From Rhynochetos jubatus (taxonomy: Eukaryota; Chordata; Aves; Eurypygiformes; Rhynochetidae): a stretch of DNA of 64,000 nucleotides. Every line of letters starts with the position of its first letter. Position 1 is the stretch's first letter. Under the pieces are notes generated by a model. The model saw only the letters and a list, made by a program, of their open reading frames with translations, had not been told where the DNA came from and searched no databases. The stretch spans positions 5,090,001-5,154,000 of the forward strand of contig CM050668.1 in the NCBI GenBank assembly GCA_027574665.1. Reading direction: 5' to 3'. The translations under genes were made by a program, and so were the position numbers. Below, piece after piece: positions 25,800 through 44,895 of the stretch.

Positions 25800-26492
25800 A
25801 ATATTGGAGGGCAGCTCTGGGGAAAAGGACCTTGGAGTCCTAGTGGACAGCAGGATGACCATGAGCCAACAGGGTGCCCTCGCGGCCAAGAAGGCCAATG
25901 GCACCCTGGGGTGCATTGAGAAGAGCGTGGCCAGCAGGTCGAGGGAAGTTATCCTGCCCCTCTACTCTGCACTGGTGAGGCCTCCCCTGGAGTGCTGTGT
26001 CCAGCTCTGGGCTCCTCAGCTCCAGAAGGCCAAGGAGCTGCTGGAGAGGGCCCAGCGCAGGGATACTGCGATGGGGAAGGGCCTGGAGCACCTTCCACAT
26101 GAGGAAAGGCTGGGAGAGCTGGGGCTGTTCAGCTGGGACAAGAGGAGGCTGAGGGGATCTGATCAATGCTGATCAGTATCTGAAGGGGGGGTGTCAGGGG
26201 GATGGGGCCAGGCTCTGCTCAGTGGTGCCCAGTGACAGGACCAGGGGAAATGGCCATCAACTGGCAAACAGAAGGTTCAACCTGAACATGAGGAAACCCT
26301 TCTGCCCTGTGAGGGTGACAGAGCCCTGGGACAGGCTGCCCAGAGAGGGGGGAGTCTCCTTCCCTGGAGACTTTCCAAAGCCCCTGGACTTGTTCCTGTG
26401 TGATCTGCTCTGGGTGATCCTGCTCTGGCAGGGGGTTGGGCTAGATGATCTCCAGAGGTCCCTTCCAACTCCTAACACTCTGTGAATCTGTG
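25800..26492 (+). mobile_element. CR1 LINE, 5'-truncated, young copy, plus strand
   Basis: This copy of nearly 700 bp keeps the end of ORF2. From 25804 an open frame of 122 codons reads [16 protein letters not shown], then [30 protein letters not shown] and [15 protein letters not shown] before a stop. This is the C-terminal tail that follows the CR1 reverse transcriptase. The 3' untranslated part follows, with a cccagtgacaggaccagg block and ccctgggacaggctgccca. It ends in two degenerate 8-bp terminal repeats (actctgtg aatctgtg). No target-site duplication is evident, as is normal for CR1. The intact tail frame and close match to the copy at 53655 indicate a fairly recent subfamily. It cannot move by itself because most of the element is missing. 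Confidence 0.95.
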
Positions 26493-27275
26493 TACCCAAC
26501 ATCCCCGCAGCCTGCAACTCCACTGTTCAGTGCTAAGGAGAGAAGCCGTAGCCCCTCCATCTCCGTGACGCAGGCCAGGGTGCTGCTTCTCTGCCATGAT
26601 TTGGGAGGCGGGAAGGTTTCATTTCTAAGGGCCCGTTTTTTTCCATGGCTGAGTAGTCGTGTCAAACGAGCTGTAAGGGATCCTTTTCGTGCTCTTTATT
26701 CTGAAGCCTGGCATTGTCACAGGTGCTGGGATTGCAACAGCAGTCAGACCAAAGCCTTACAGGGAAGGTTGGACATCCCACCCATGCTGTAGGACCTACA
26801 TGGAGAGGGACGTTGTCAGTCCTTCCTTGTGGGAGAAAGAATGTTCTCCGTGCCTTCATTCGCAGGAGCAAAACTACACCCCTTCCTCCACACTCCACAA
26901 TCTCTCCCTTGCCCCGCCTTCCCCTGCGCGTGCCTTATGTGACGTGTCAGAGAAATATTTCTTTGATATCCTTACTCCATGTAAAACTTTGGGCCTGCGA
27001 TGGAGTCTGCGGGATTGGAAGTATCTACAGCTTTAGCCGCGCGGTGTATCTGCAGGCCTGAGGGGCACGAGGAGTGTCCTGATGTTGCTAAAACCAAATG
27101 CCAGGTTCCCGAGCGGAGGTCCGGCCGGCCTCCTGTAGCTGTGTGGAGGCCTAACAAATACTCGCTGTTTACACCACACCCTGCAGCAAAGAGGCAAACG
27201 GCCATTAGGAATATACGGCACTGGTGTTCATCACAGCGTGGCAGGGCTGAGTTAGGCGTAGGCAGTCGGGGGCTT

Positions 27276-27328
27276 GGTCATTGTATTGGTCATTGTATTT
27301 AATTGTATTTAATTCCTCCTCCTCCTCC
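27276..27328. repeat. Short direct duplication and CCT repeat
   Basis: ggtcattgtatt occurs twice in tandem (27276-27287 and 27288-27299). A taattgtattt variant follows, and then a short run of CCT triplets. Confidence 0.85.
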
Positions 27329-30300
27329 GTTGGCTCTTACGCCGGCTGTGGAGGCTTTCCTTTATAAAAGACCGTCACTATTCATTTAGGACATGCGGTG
27401 GTTTGCCTCTGTGTGGCTTTACATCTCTTCTGACCTGTCCATTTGGTATTTCAAATATTTAGGTATACTTTTAGCTCCAAAATCCTGCTGTGTTTTCTTT
27501 TCGGTGTGAGAAGGGAGCTATGATGTCTGGAGAAAGCTATGACTGGAATGCTGCGGAGTGGTTATTTAGCATTAAGCATCACTGTTACATGACAAGGGTG
27601 CAATTTTATCAGACTTTCAATATCCTTTATAGGACCATATAATAATTGCAGCTGAAGTCTAATTCCCAGCAGCCAATTTTATGGTTCTTGAGGAAAGCTT
27701 GTATTCCTCTCCTCAGTAATAATGTGCACACTTTATATAATTAAAAAGGGCTTCTATTTTAATTTTAGTATAAAATGATCGGTATTGAAACTCCAGCTAC
27801 GGTGCTTTATGGATTCAACTAAGTTTAATGATTTTTTTCCTGACTCGCCCAGAGTTTTCACTCAGGCTTGCCAGTAAGGAATTTGTGGTAGGGGTGGTAT
27901 TTTACTTGTAAATTTCCCTATATTCATCAGGGATATTCGCTTTAAAAGCTAAACCAGACCTTTTCGTATCTGTGTCCAGCTTTAGGATACTGTTAAAATA
28001 GCATGATCATTGGTTTGTGGTCCAAAATTTATCCTTCCTAAAGGAAAGTACACGTCAAGCAAAACATTTTGGTTTATGTACATTTATACAGCTATAATTC
28101 TCACTCAGATCATTCTGTCTGGCTTGCGACCGAACATTTTTAATTAATGGAATTAATTTTCTCATTTAATTGCCTTATTTTCAGTATGCAGTAGAGAGCT
28201 AGAGAAAAGTGAACGCTGCCACATGAATTGCACTAATCAACAAGGTTGTCACAACTTACCTTTAAAAATAATGTGAATATATTTATTTTGAAGTAAAGGG
28301 AGGTTGGGTCTGTATTTTCAGGAAGCTTTCTTCCATCTGTACAAGATTTTTTTTCTCTCCAGTTTCATAAAATAAGGGTATTATGTTTGCACCCTCGGCT
28401 TTTAGGGTCTCTGATCTTGCAAACACTTCAAGGGAAATTGGAGCCCTGTTGTGCAAGTGTTCGGAGGAGCGGGCTCGCCTCGCAGAAACAGCGTATTCAT
28501 AAGACTGTTTTTCCAAAGCTTTGAAAGAAAAATATTAAGCATTAAAAATACTGAAAATTAAATATTTTCCTTTTAAAAAGGAACAGCGTTCATTACTTAT
28601 TTTTTTAAAGCAACCTTCACTGTAATTTTCAAGTAGATGTTACAATGCAGAGACCCAGAGCGAATGCCAGGTGACAGCATCCGGCTAAACTGGTTAAATG
28701 GAGTTTCACTTTATGCTCTGTCGCTATTACCGTGCAGTTACTGCACAATGCCACAGTTGGATTTGCTTGGTTTTCAGCACTGCCCCCGTTAAGCACAGCT
28801 CCTGTGTAGGCAAAGAAGAATGAATTCTGCCTTTAAACAGAAAATGTGCTATCTTGATGTTGGCAGCAACTGCACCGAGTTGGGGTTCGGGGGCTGTTTC
28901 CCTGTAAAAGCTGAGTGCGTACCTTTTGCGCTGCTGCTAAGAGCTTGCCCCCGACGGGCAGTGCCTGAAAGCTCGTCTCCGTCCCGCTGCTCCCTTTACT
29001 CCCGGGGAAGGTCGGGGTGCCCGGGCTGTGCGTGCACACGGTTTTTCAGCATATACGTGTTTGGGAATCGGCGTACGAATCGGTGTTTGCTCTCTCTTTG
29101 GTGGGGACTGCAGCCTTCTAGGGCTGAGCCGTAAATGGTATTCGCTTCTGCTTCATGGAAATCTTCTCATCAGGAAACTCAGTGGCTCTCGCGGTGTAAA
29201 AGGGGGGATGTATGTGTGTTGCAGTGGAGACTCTTCACAGGTCTCCGTTGTGATCAGCTTTGCTGGAAGTCTGGCGCTATATAACGTGCGTGATGTGTTG
29301 TTTAGCTCAGAGAACCCGCAACCTTCAGAGAGTATAAAATAACAGAGACGGTAAAAAGAAGAAATAGATGGTTTTTTTCTTTTAGTGTGCGCTGTCAAAA
29401 CAATTAAAAGCAGTAACAGTGAAAGATGGCTGGAGTGGATATTTTATCTTTCCTTACTCCTTGCCATCATACATTGCACGCCCTGCCATGGGGGCTGCAT
29501 CTCACTGAGGGGGTTGAGGGAGGAACAGGCTAGTCCCAAGGGAGTTTTCCACACACCCATCGTTACATGGAGTGGTTTTGTTCACGCGTGATAAAAGTTC
29601 AGCCTTGCGAATTCAAACTGCCCTGCACAGGGCTTTCTTTTTCCAAGGAATGATTTAGCAGAGGAAACACAAACTTCTTTTAAAATAAATAAACAGGAAA
29701 GCACAGAATAAGTGTCAAGGAATTACTTCTCAAGGCAAAAATGAAAGTATGTTTCTCACCCATAGAGAGAGCTTCATTCCTTCGCCACGGAGCCCGCGCT
29801 GGCAGCGGTGCGAGATGCAGCGCTCGCTGCTATCGCTCCATTGGCTTGTCATTATTTACAGCGTCACAACACTCTCCAGCCTTGTATTGCTGTTTGGGCT
29901 AAGAGAAGATTTCCATTTAAAGCGTGTTTGATCGGTGTTCTGAGGTTAAAGGTGATACAAGAGAAAACCAGGTTTGGTTTTATTTTTTTTTTCCCTTTTC
30001 CAGAAAAATTATCTGCTGCTTATGTCGGAGGTGATAAATGCGTAGAGAGTTGTTGCATTTATATACGTTACGTGATGTGTTTGGATTTTTTGGTAAAGCG
30101 GAATGTTGAGCAGCAAGTATAAAGCTTAATGCCGGCCCTGATAGCAGGTTTGCACAGACTTGCACACACGCAGACGGCCCAGACGTTGCGTGATGTGCTT
30201 AAACTGCAACGCAAGCACGCCCAGCCTTTCGTGCCGGTAGAGGAGACTTGATGGAATGTAGATCTAGGGGAGAAGGAAAAGAGGTTCACTCCAAGGGACC

Positions 30301-33200
30301 GTGTTCAGCATATCCCGAACCGAACACTAAAACCGTAGTTTGATGAAGTTAATACTCGGAGCACCCTTCGTTGGGCTGCTCATTAACCGTGCGTCCGAAG
30401 AGCAGGGTCGGGCTGTAGGATACCCTGAGCTGGTGGTAGACCAAGCCTGGTCAGCACAGGCGGTTTTTAAGAAACGTTTGGTATCCTTACAAACAGCGTG
30501 CGAAATGTTAAGCAGTTCCTGGTTTGTTAATAGCGTGTGTCAAAGTGGTCGCCCCTTTTCAAATAAAATCTACCGGAATAAAATTGAGGATAGACACATA
30601 AAAAGCAAAGGCGTATGCTTTCACCGCCCCCGACTTTACAGGGGACATGAATATTCGTGACACCTGCCTTTTCTCAGCCTTAGAGGGAAGAGAGAACGGT
30701 AGCACAGTGAGCAGTCTCAAGAGGAAGGGAAGCAAAACGAGCTTGTGCGTGGACAAGGGCCGCAGCGCAGATACACCCTGGAAGGGAGCAGTAGGGTATC
30801 TTTTAACACTTGGAAATCTGATAAAATTAAGCAGAAAATTGAGCATAGTTAATACTTGAAAGAGTAAACCCCCGTGGCTGCAGGTGGCGGTTTAGCTTGT
30901 GACTGTATCCCGTCTGAAGCCAAAATCCTTGATGCTTCATCAGCACGCTTAGACCAGATAAAAAAAATGAGTTAAACATGTGAAAAACACCCTGGTTCTC
31001 GGAGCTGGAAATTACTGGGTCAAGAGAAATTACGGTACAGTAAGAACTTGTAGGCTGCAGACGTTGGTGGTTTTCCCCAAACTGTTCTGCAGACCTCTGC
31101 CCAAGGAAAGGCCGGAGGTGGGGGTGAGCGGGACAGTGTAAAAGTGCAGGTGTCGAGCAGCGTGTCGGTAGGGTCAGCGCCTGCTACCGTCCCATTTTCC
31201 CCAACGGCCCGAATCACCGGGGATGCTGCTCCAGCCTTCGGATAGTCCAGCGCTGAGGAATGTAGAAGTAGCTCATGATCACTTCAGCCTCCTTCCCTCT
31301 GGGGTTTGAATTTGGAGACGCAGCATGAAACACGGTTTTGGATCCGCGCTGGATGAACGCGCGCTGGTAGGGCACACCGTTAGCGTTACACGGTTATTTC
31401 CAGATGCGCAAAGGCCTGGCCAATTCTCGTCTTTAGTATGCGTTCGCTTCATCCTTATGTTTTGAAACTGATGTCAAAATACCTAAAAATAGCTCTGTTA
31501 CCTGAATATGTGGCTTGAAATCGGGCTTGTCTGATCACATACTTTTTTCTTTCGTTTTTCTCGTTGAATAAATAATTGGATAGATTCCTTTGTAAAAGCT
31601 GGAATAAATATTCGAAGGAAGAAATATCCCTAAAGCATACACTTTAAAAAATTTATTGTGTGGTTGTCAAGCCCTATTTCACTTGGTAGGCTGGAGGCAC
31701 GGAAGGAAGAGGGGAGGTGCAGATAAGGGGACGGATGCAATGAAAAGAAGCCGGAAGAATGTGCCATAGAAGAGAGAAGATACCCCTGCGGGCACTGGTG
31801 GGGTTCAGCAGGAGGTGGTAACGGCAGTACCCTTTGGAAGCTGGTGCTTCAGGGAGTGGAGCTGGAGCAGCCCTAACCCCGGTGACTGCGTATTCCGAGA
31901 AAAGCGGCAGACTGTGGTTGTGAGGGGGAATACTGGACTTTCCCTTTCTCGGCTGCAGGAATGTGAACTGGAATTAGAGTAAACCCCAGCTTTCAGAGGG
32001 TTTAGTGCTAAGTCTGTCCAGAAGCTTTTAGGAGAAAGAAGGGATGATTGTGGCAGAAATGCTTTCAAACCTAGTGGAAAGTTCTTGATTCTTTTTGTAA
32101 TCTCGGAGTAGGAGAAATGAAACTTAAAGTACAAGTGTTTTGCTGTAGCTGTCACTTGCACTGAGCTCAGTGTGCGAGCAGTAAATTCCAGTCCCTTCAG
32201 CCATTATTAGAATATTAACGATCAAATTGCAGCATTTTCAGTTGCAGTGGCTTGTCTTGTAACGCACTAGGTCATTTTTTGGCTGACAGAGAGCCATAAA
32301 ATACTGTATCACCTGTTATGCATACCCCACTTTTAATATTAACAACTTTTCTGAGGTTTTATTTGGTTACTCCTTTGAAAATACAGGGAGCTGCAATGCA
32401 ATTCATTAAGAAGTCAATCATTTACTCGTCTCATGAGAGTTTTTTGGATGCTGGGGTAGAGCTGCACCTCATCAGCTGGGGCAGGGCCAGAGAGCATCTT
32501 CCCGGCGGTAGCCATTCTGGAATTGGTAGATAAATAAAGGATGATTTTAAATAATAGCCCACAAGATCCAAGAACCACTTTCTGGCAAAGGGATCTATAT
32601 GCTTGTGGTCAAATTGGCTATATACCATCTCGCATCGTTTCACTTCACCCTGCAAGCATTGGAGAGTGCTGCCACGGAGAACTTTTCCCGTGATTAATGG
32701 GGAGGAAAGGCGCCGGTTTGCTGCGCCTTCCCCCCGGCCCCGTACAGAGGGGTCGCGTCAGGATTGCTTTGCTGCTTTACTGCCTTCAGAGGTTGGCAGG
32801 ATTTGGGATTCGGCTTTTTTGCTGGTAAGGAGAATGAGAGCCCCTCACCCTCTTGCAGACTCTTTGGATTCCCTGGTACAGCCCTTACAAATGCTCCGAC
32901 AGCAGGAGGGTGAGGAGAACGCTGTAAGAAAGTGAGGAGAAAAGAAATAAAAGGGAGAGAGATCTCCCAGTCCTGTGGGATGGGGAAGTAAGAAAATATG
33001 TATGATTCTTGATTGAAGGAAGAACCTTTTCATGTTTTTTATGAAGTGAGGAGTTGGAGAGATGATGAGCTTTGTTTCAAACGGAATTACGGCTATAACT
33101 CTTCTGTCCCTGGGCTACCAGAGTCATAGGGGAAAAGGAGGAAAGCTATCATTTATTCCATGAAATCTTTGTCTCAGTCTCTCTAGGCTATTTCAATTTA

Positions 33201-33238
33201 CCCCTGAAATTTCAGGGGAATAATTAATGAATTAATTA
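33201..33238. repeat. Two adjacent palindromes
   Basis: cccctgaaatttcagggg at 33201-33218 is a perfect 18-bp palindrome. Two bases later, taattaat-ga-attaatta at 33221-33238 is a second one with 8-bp arms. The second is made of overlapping TAAT homeodomain cores. Confidence 0.9.
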
Positions 33239-33889
33239 AGTATGCTGTGAGGTGTTTGAATATTCAAAAGCTACAATGTAATTATTATTTTTTCTAAAGC
33301 ACATTTTCAGGTTATTTTCAGATACGCAGCCTCCCAAGAAAGCACTTACTGCATCAAAAGCCAATAGAGCTTCTTCCAGCCTGTAAACCAGAGCCCGTTC
33401 CCCCAGCGAAACCCTCCTGGCCCGAGCTGCGGCGGGGCTGAGCGGCGATGCGTTTAGGTCAAAAACTTTTCACTCCGTGATGAAAGCATCGTGACAGCAG
33501 AGCTCCATTTCTGGCTTTTTTTAAAAAAAAAGTTTAAGTCACGTTAATAAAGTTGGGTGAGGGAGGTTTTTTTTTCCCCCCCTCCCTCCCTTATCGTTTT
33601 GTGGGGGCGTTTCTTGTGAGCGATGGCTAAGAAAGCGTTGCTTACGAGGTGGTTCGGGAACAGAAACACAGCCTTCTGAGGGAAACGCGTTGCCTTCGAT
33701 GAATTATTTTTAGATCCGAACCTTAGGAAACACATTTCCAGTGATATAAAATATTAATTGCCTCTGTACTTCTGGCACCGTTTCATAACTTGCTTTCTTA
33801 ACGTTTCCAGTGTTACAGGCCTGTAAGGGAGCTGGGATTTAGGAAAAGTCCTTTGTTTTGGGACCCCCCCCTTCGGGAGCTCCATTTTA

Positions 33890-34640
33890 AGGTGCAGATA
33901 GGCACAGGAGCGAGCCCGCTGGCCCCGGCCTGCCCGCCCCACGCCTCTGCAGCACCCGAGACGTGTCCAAGGCCCGCACCGTGCCCGGACACGGTTCGGC
34001 CGTGCCGGCTTTAGGAGGGTACGCAGCCGCCTCCCCGCACAGCATCCCCCCACAGCCGCTGGGCCGGCGCCGCCTCCCGATCCGCCCCGCCTGATCCAGG
34101 CCGCGCGTTGCCGCTCGCCGCCCCCCGCCGCGCAGGCCGGGCCGGTGCCCGCCGCCGGCTCCGGGCAGCCCCGCGGCCGCCGCCCCCGCTCCCCGCCGCC
34201 ACCGGGGCAGCGGCCCTTGGCCTGGTCGCCCCCGGGCAGCGGCCCTCCGCCTCGGCCTGGCCGCCCCCGGGCAGCGGCACGTCGCAGGTGGGCCGCGCAG
34301 GCCGCCGGCCTCGGCGAAACCTCCCGCAGAGCAGCGGCGTTGCTCTTAAGGAATAACATATACGTGCGTGGGGAGAGCGGGTAGCTGGCCACAGCGCCCT
34401 GCCAGTCCTGCAGTTAAACAATGACATAGTTTTTCCACTTCGTTTGGCAGTGTGCTCCCGCAGCCCATCCCGCCGCCCATCCCGCCGTCCCTGGGCTGGC
34501 TGACAGGTTCACGGCCGCTCGGGGCGAAGCGGATCTCTCCGGGGACACCTTCTCCCCTCTCAGCGAAACGAGGGCAGCCACCGGCCTCCAACATTCCCCG
34601 TCCAGACCGAGCTTATTTCCCTGCAGCCGAGGTGGGCTTT
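33890..34640. promoter_or_regulatory. Intronic CpG island, possible internal promoter
   Basis: This is a dense block of CpG dinucleotides and GC boxes inside the intron between exons B and C. A GC-box core (ccgccccgcc) is visible near 34082, and three loosely repeated cgggcagcggc blocks lie at about 34204-34280. No TATA box is evident. It is the most CpG-rich stretch of the window and contrasts with the AT-rich intron on both sides. Vertebrate CpG islands are usually unmethylated and often promoters. A promoter for a shorter CUX1 transcript, an antisense RNA or an enhancer are all possible. Function is inference; the base composition is direct observation. Confidence 0.6.
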
Positions 34641-34689
34641 TCCCCCCTCTTAAATAACGAGGGTGGTCCCAGCATACTCTATACCGAGA

Positions 34690-34870
34690 CAGCTTTTCAT
34701 CAGTTGCTCATCAGCATGCTAATTGCTGTATGACTAATTATGCCCTGAATTCCAGTTGATTTTCTTAATGAGACAGCTGGGTTAATTATGTAATCGTATG
34801 ATTACATTAGCCTAGAGTGCCCTGGCGAAAAGTAACGCAGGCAGGAGCGTGATGTCATTGCAGGAGCGGC
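34690..34870. promoter_or_regulatory. Possible regulatory element next to the CpG island
   Basis: An interrupted palindrome, atgtaatc-gtat-gattacat, lies at 34788-34807. Around it are several TAAT-type homeodomain cores (gactaattatg, gttaattatg), and a CRE-like tgatgtcattg follows at about 34851. The clustering of bZIP- and homeodomain-like sites directly beside a CpG island is suggestive of an enhancer or proximal promoter. No conservation data are available here, so the call is weak. Confidence 0.3.
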
Positions 34871-37800
34871 GCGCACAAGGGGGGGCATTCATTGCTGCCT
34901 AATGACAGGGGAGGGCAGCGGTACCCACAGTGCTCTCTGTGTAAACACTTATATTGAATTATTAAGATCTGTGTCTTTTTTCCAGCTCGCAGAATGAGAG
35001 AGGAATGGGGCTTTTTATTTTCTTTTAAGCAAAACTCACTTTGGACGCTCAGCCGGTCATGGATTGTCCTGTCTCCTGGGCTGGGGGCGGGTTTGGTCTG
35101 AGCAGCGCGGGGCGGCGGGCGGCGAGGTCCTTCCTCTAGCTGGTCACGTAGTGCCCTGTTACGGCGAGACGCGTCTTTGCGTTTCTTTTAAAATTGTTCG
35201 TGAAATATGTAGTTTACATGCATCAGCAGCAAAAGAATTGGGTCTCTTGCGCTGCTGTTCCAAAAAAGATTTATCATCAGGGCATGTGTGTGGTGTGAGA
35301 ACAGTCGGAGAGGTGTTACCGCGCTGCGTTGCAGCAGCTTGTTCGATGTGAAGTATTAACTGCTCTGAAAATTGCGTTACGTTTGTAACATTAATTTTTT
35401 TCACATCTGGTTTCACTGAGACGTGTCCGTCCACCTCCTCCCTGGGGACCAAAGCTCTCTGCAAGGGGACCGCTGTGGCGTCACAGCAGCGCGCGCAGGG
35501 ACGTGCTCGGAGAGCTGCTCGTGAAACGGCACCGAAAGGCAGTTCGGTGGGAAGCAAAGGCAGGGACAGGCTTTCGCAGATAGTGGTTTTGAAATACAGC
35601 CGTTTTCGGTTCTCCTGTGATAGCGCGGAGGAAGCTTTATCAGGGATCGGATCCAGATGTGCTGGGCTGCGTACTAACACGTGATGCGGAGGGCTTCTCC
35701 GTGGGGATGGGATGCAACAAGTGGGTTAGGAGAGTAGAGCAGAATAGGAAGCGATAGAAAAAATAGCCCGAATTTAGTATAAAAATAGATACTTCCATTT
35801 ACTCTTGGGCAATAATGATCTCGTGGAACACTTGAACAAGTTCTGGATGATCCGATTCCTTCTACCAGTTTTCTCGTTTCTTGTGCCTAACAGGGGTTCT
35901 GAACTTGCAACCTGGAGGGGATTCAAACCAAGCCAATAATTTGTGATGAGTTTTCCACATCTCGGTGTTAGCTGAGATGATTTTTCTCCTTTGCAGGCTG
36001 CAGAAAGGGCATTTCCTTCTTTGCCTCTCTCCATAGCTAGTGCCCCTTGCTTTTTCCTGAGGTGTGTATGCCTGTTGTTTGTGTAACGAATCGAAAGTTT
36101 TGGTCCATTGCCTGTTTAAAGATTCAGTGACCTCCTGTTAAATGGCATGAAACATACTTTGTAAGCCTGGTTAATATAAAAAGGTGTGCTTTTTCATGCA
36201 TGCCTATGTTGGGAAAAGGAGAGTATTTTTATTTCTTTTTAAATCCACTCAGGTAAGAAACAAGTCATTCTGACTGCAAGGTTTATACTTGTTTGAGATT
36301 AATTGTTTATAAATACTCCTGAAATCATGGGTGGGGATTTTTTTTTTTTTTTTGAGATTAAAGGGCATGTTGGGGCTTGCCATGAGAAATGAAGTATTTG
36401 TCTCTGCCCAAAATGTCTTGGTCATTTTATTGTCATGCGACGATTAGTTTTCTTTAATGAAGTTTATAAAAATGAAGTCCAAGAGGTGCTTCAGCCATGG
36501 GTTTTTTACATGTCCTTAAGCAGTATTTAGTGGCTGCAGGCCATTAGTCCTTCAAACGGGCTCTGGTAAAATTTGAAGTTTAATGCACAGAGACTTTTTA
36601 CATTTTGTTTGTTCTGCCACTGTTTTGCTACTTGAACATTAACCTTTAATAGAGCTAAATTAAATATACATGTCCTGATGAATAATTATGAGATTGCAAG
36701 CATTTTCATTTTGTACATAAAGCTTCTCAGGGATTGCAAATTTGACTAAAGGTTTAGTCATTATTCACTTTAAAATGCCCGGGTTATTTTTGTCTTTTAA
36801 TTCTCTACCGATTTAAATATCAAAAGCCCTGTGTATCTGCAGCAAAATACCTCTTGAGGGTGTCCTGGCTTTTCACAGTGGACATGTTAAAACGAGGGGG
36901 GAGCACCCACAATTTTGTAAAGTTCCAGTTCTTTCATTGTGGCGGTTCAGCACTATTCAATGGAAATATCATGACTGAAGCTTAAGGTCCCTGCCTGATG
37001 TATTTTGTGGTCCCTGTTGCGATCTAGGACGTGGATAGATTGAGACAGTCCAGCCTTTCTTTCTGCTCAGCAGATGAATGTCCTGGGCTAGCTCTTTGGG
37101 AGAAATGCTGAGCCGCAGAAGTGTGACAAAACGGTCATTGCAGATAAGGGGGGGCAGACCTACATGGGAGCAGGGCGATGTCGTGACAGCCCGTACCCTA
37201 ATTGGACTGTACATAAATATTGCAGGGCCTTTAACTCGTGCTACTGCTGTGACTTAAACTTTATATTTAATTCCTTACCTGTACCCCCTGTCTCTGCCAC
37301 AATAACATTTTAAGTTTGATTTATTATAAATATTTTAATACAGATAATAATAACGAAAAGTATTTGGCCTAAAAAGCATAAATGAAAAAGCTGTGTAGTC
37401 ATAAACTATGCATGTACAGAGAACAGATGACAAGCAACCTAGATTTTGTATTATGAACAGGGTAATGCCATAAGCTGTTGAAGAACCCAAGTAACAAAAT
37501 GCAGCAGGCTGCTACTTAGAATGTCTCTGAGCTCAACATAACCCAGTACTGCTCTTCTATAAACTATGAAACAACGCTGGCATATTGAAAAAACACACAG
37601 GCTCATGCTTAATGTGTTAACAGAGGTACAATAGACTTATTATGTGTTTCCAGAGACTGAGGGTGGTCTGAAAAATTAATGACTGTGGTGGTTGAAAATT
37701 AAGTGAACTCCCTAATATATACTGTTGTTGATCCACAGAGTTTGGTGTTTAGCATTCCTCAACAGGAGACTAAATCTTTGCAGCCATTTCACAAGAGATG

Positions 37801-37886
37801 CTGGCGCCCATAACAGAAATATATTCAATAATCTTTTATAACGCCAGCGTTTTCATATTCTGACTGGGAAGAAGTCCCAGAGTAAA

Positions 37887-37898
37887 GCGCACGTGCGC
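37887..37898. repeat. 12-bp palindrome with E-box core
   Basis: gcgcacgtgcgc is self-complementary and centred on CACGTG, the classic E-box of bHLH-ZIP factors such as USF and MYC. A further gcacgtcag half-site follows directly. It stands in otherwise AT-rich intron. A functional site is possible but not shown. Confidence 0.7.
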
Positions 37899-38424
37899 AC
37901 GTCAGGTGTGTGCGAAGGGCTCTCCTCGGCAGAAGGGACGAACGCCGGAGAATTGACACTGAGAGGACATCCAGAATAATTTCTAATTTGTTTGATTAGT
38001 AGTAAAAGAAAAAGACTGAGAGTCCCAAAACCCAAGGTGCATCACGCAATATTTCTGATTATTATTGATCTGTCAATTAGAAAAACTGTAGCTCAGCTCT
38101 CCAGGATCAAATAAATAACCCTTTTTAGCTCAGCTGTGCGGGAGGGCACGCTTTGCTTCAGAAGTTCACTCCCGCAGAAGCGGAGCTGTATGAGGCACAC
38201 TAGCTGCCAGCGAGCCCTGCAGCGGGATTGCTTGTTACCCAAAAATCCTCATTATGCAAACAAAAATTGGAAACTTGGGACTCTCATGCGCCTTCATATC
38301 ACGGCTGCCCCCGGGGACACTGCCCTGTGGATAAGCGCCAGGGTGAGGAAGGCATGCCCCGCTCTAAAGGGAGACGGAGATACAATGAACTAGCTCTGGG
38401 TTTTTTGAGGCTTGCAGGGTATGA

Positions 38425-43940
<5,516 letters not shown>

Positions 43941-44017
43941 AAAATTGCAGGAGACACAGATGTCGACAGCCTCGAAGCTGGAAGAAGCCGAACACAAAGT
44001 TCAAGCTTTGCAAACAG
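43941..44017 (+). CDS. CUX1: CUX1 coding exon E (about human residues 188-213), unusual splice signals
   Basis: This 77-bp exon completes arginine with exon D, then reads [15 protein letters not shown] and [10 protein letters not shown] plus one base that exon F completes as alanine. Identity to CUX1 is clear. The splice context is odd. Upstream is an unusually long, almost pure pyrimidine tract (about 43898-43937) with several TCTT/CTCT motifs of the kind bound by polypyrimidine-tract proteins. The donor is gtttgg, which departs from the consensus at +3, +4 and +6. Skipping would join D to F out of frame and reach a TGA at 44856-44858. Retention of the following intron would stop after seven codons. 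The protein part is coiled coil. A regulated exon is an inference from the signals; the exon itself is firm because the reading frame of F needs it. Confidence 0.97.

Positions 44018-44895
<878 letters not shown>

Noticed and set aside
25804..26172. 122-codon frame that looks like an independent gene
   Set aside because: It is the C-terminal tail of CR1 ORF2 in a 5'-truncated copy.
33754..34392. Minus-strand open frame of 212 codons, the longest in the window
   Set aside because: It coincides with the CpG island, is dominated by G, A, R and P in its first part and has no domain. Overlapping frames on both strands are open there too, as expected in GC-rich DNA with few stop triplets.
35159..35680. 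Minus-strand open frame of 173 codons
   Set aside because: No recognised family or domain, and the composition is that of chance translation. Kept out of the feature list.
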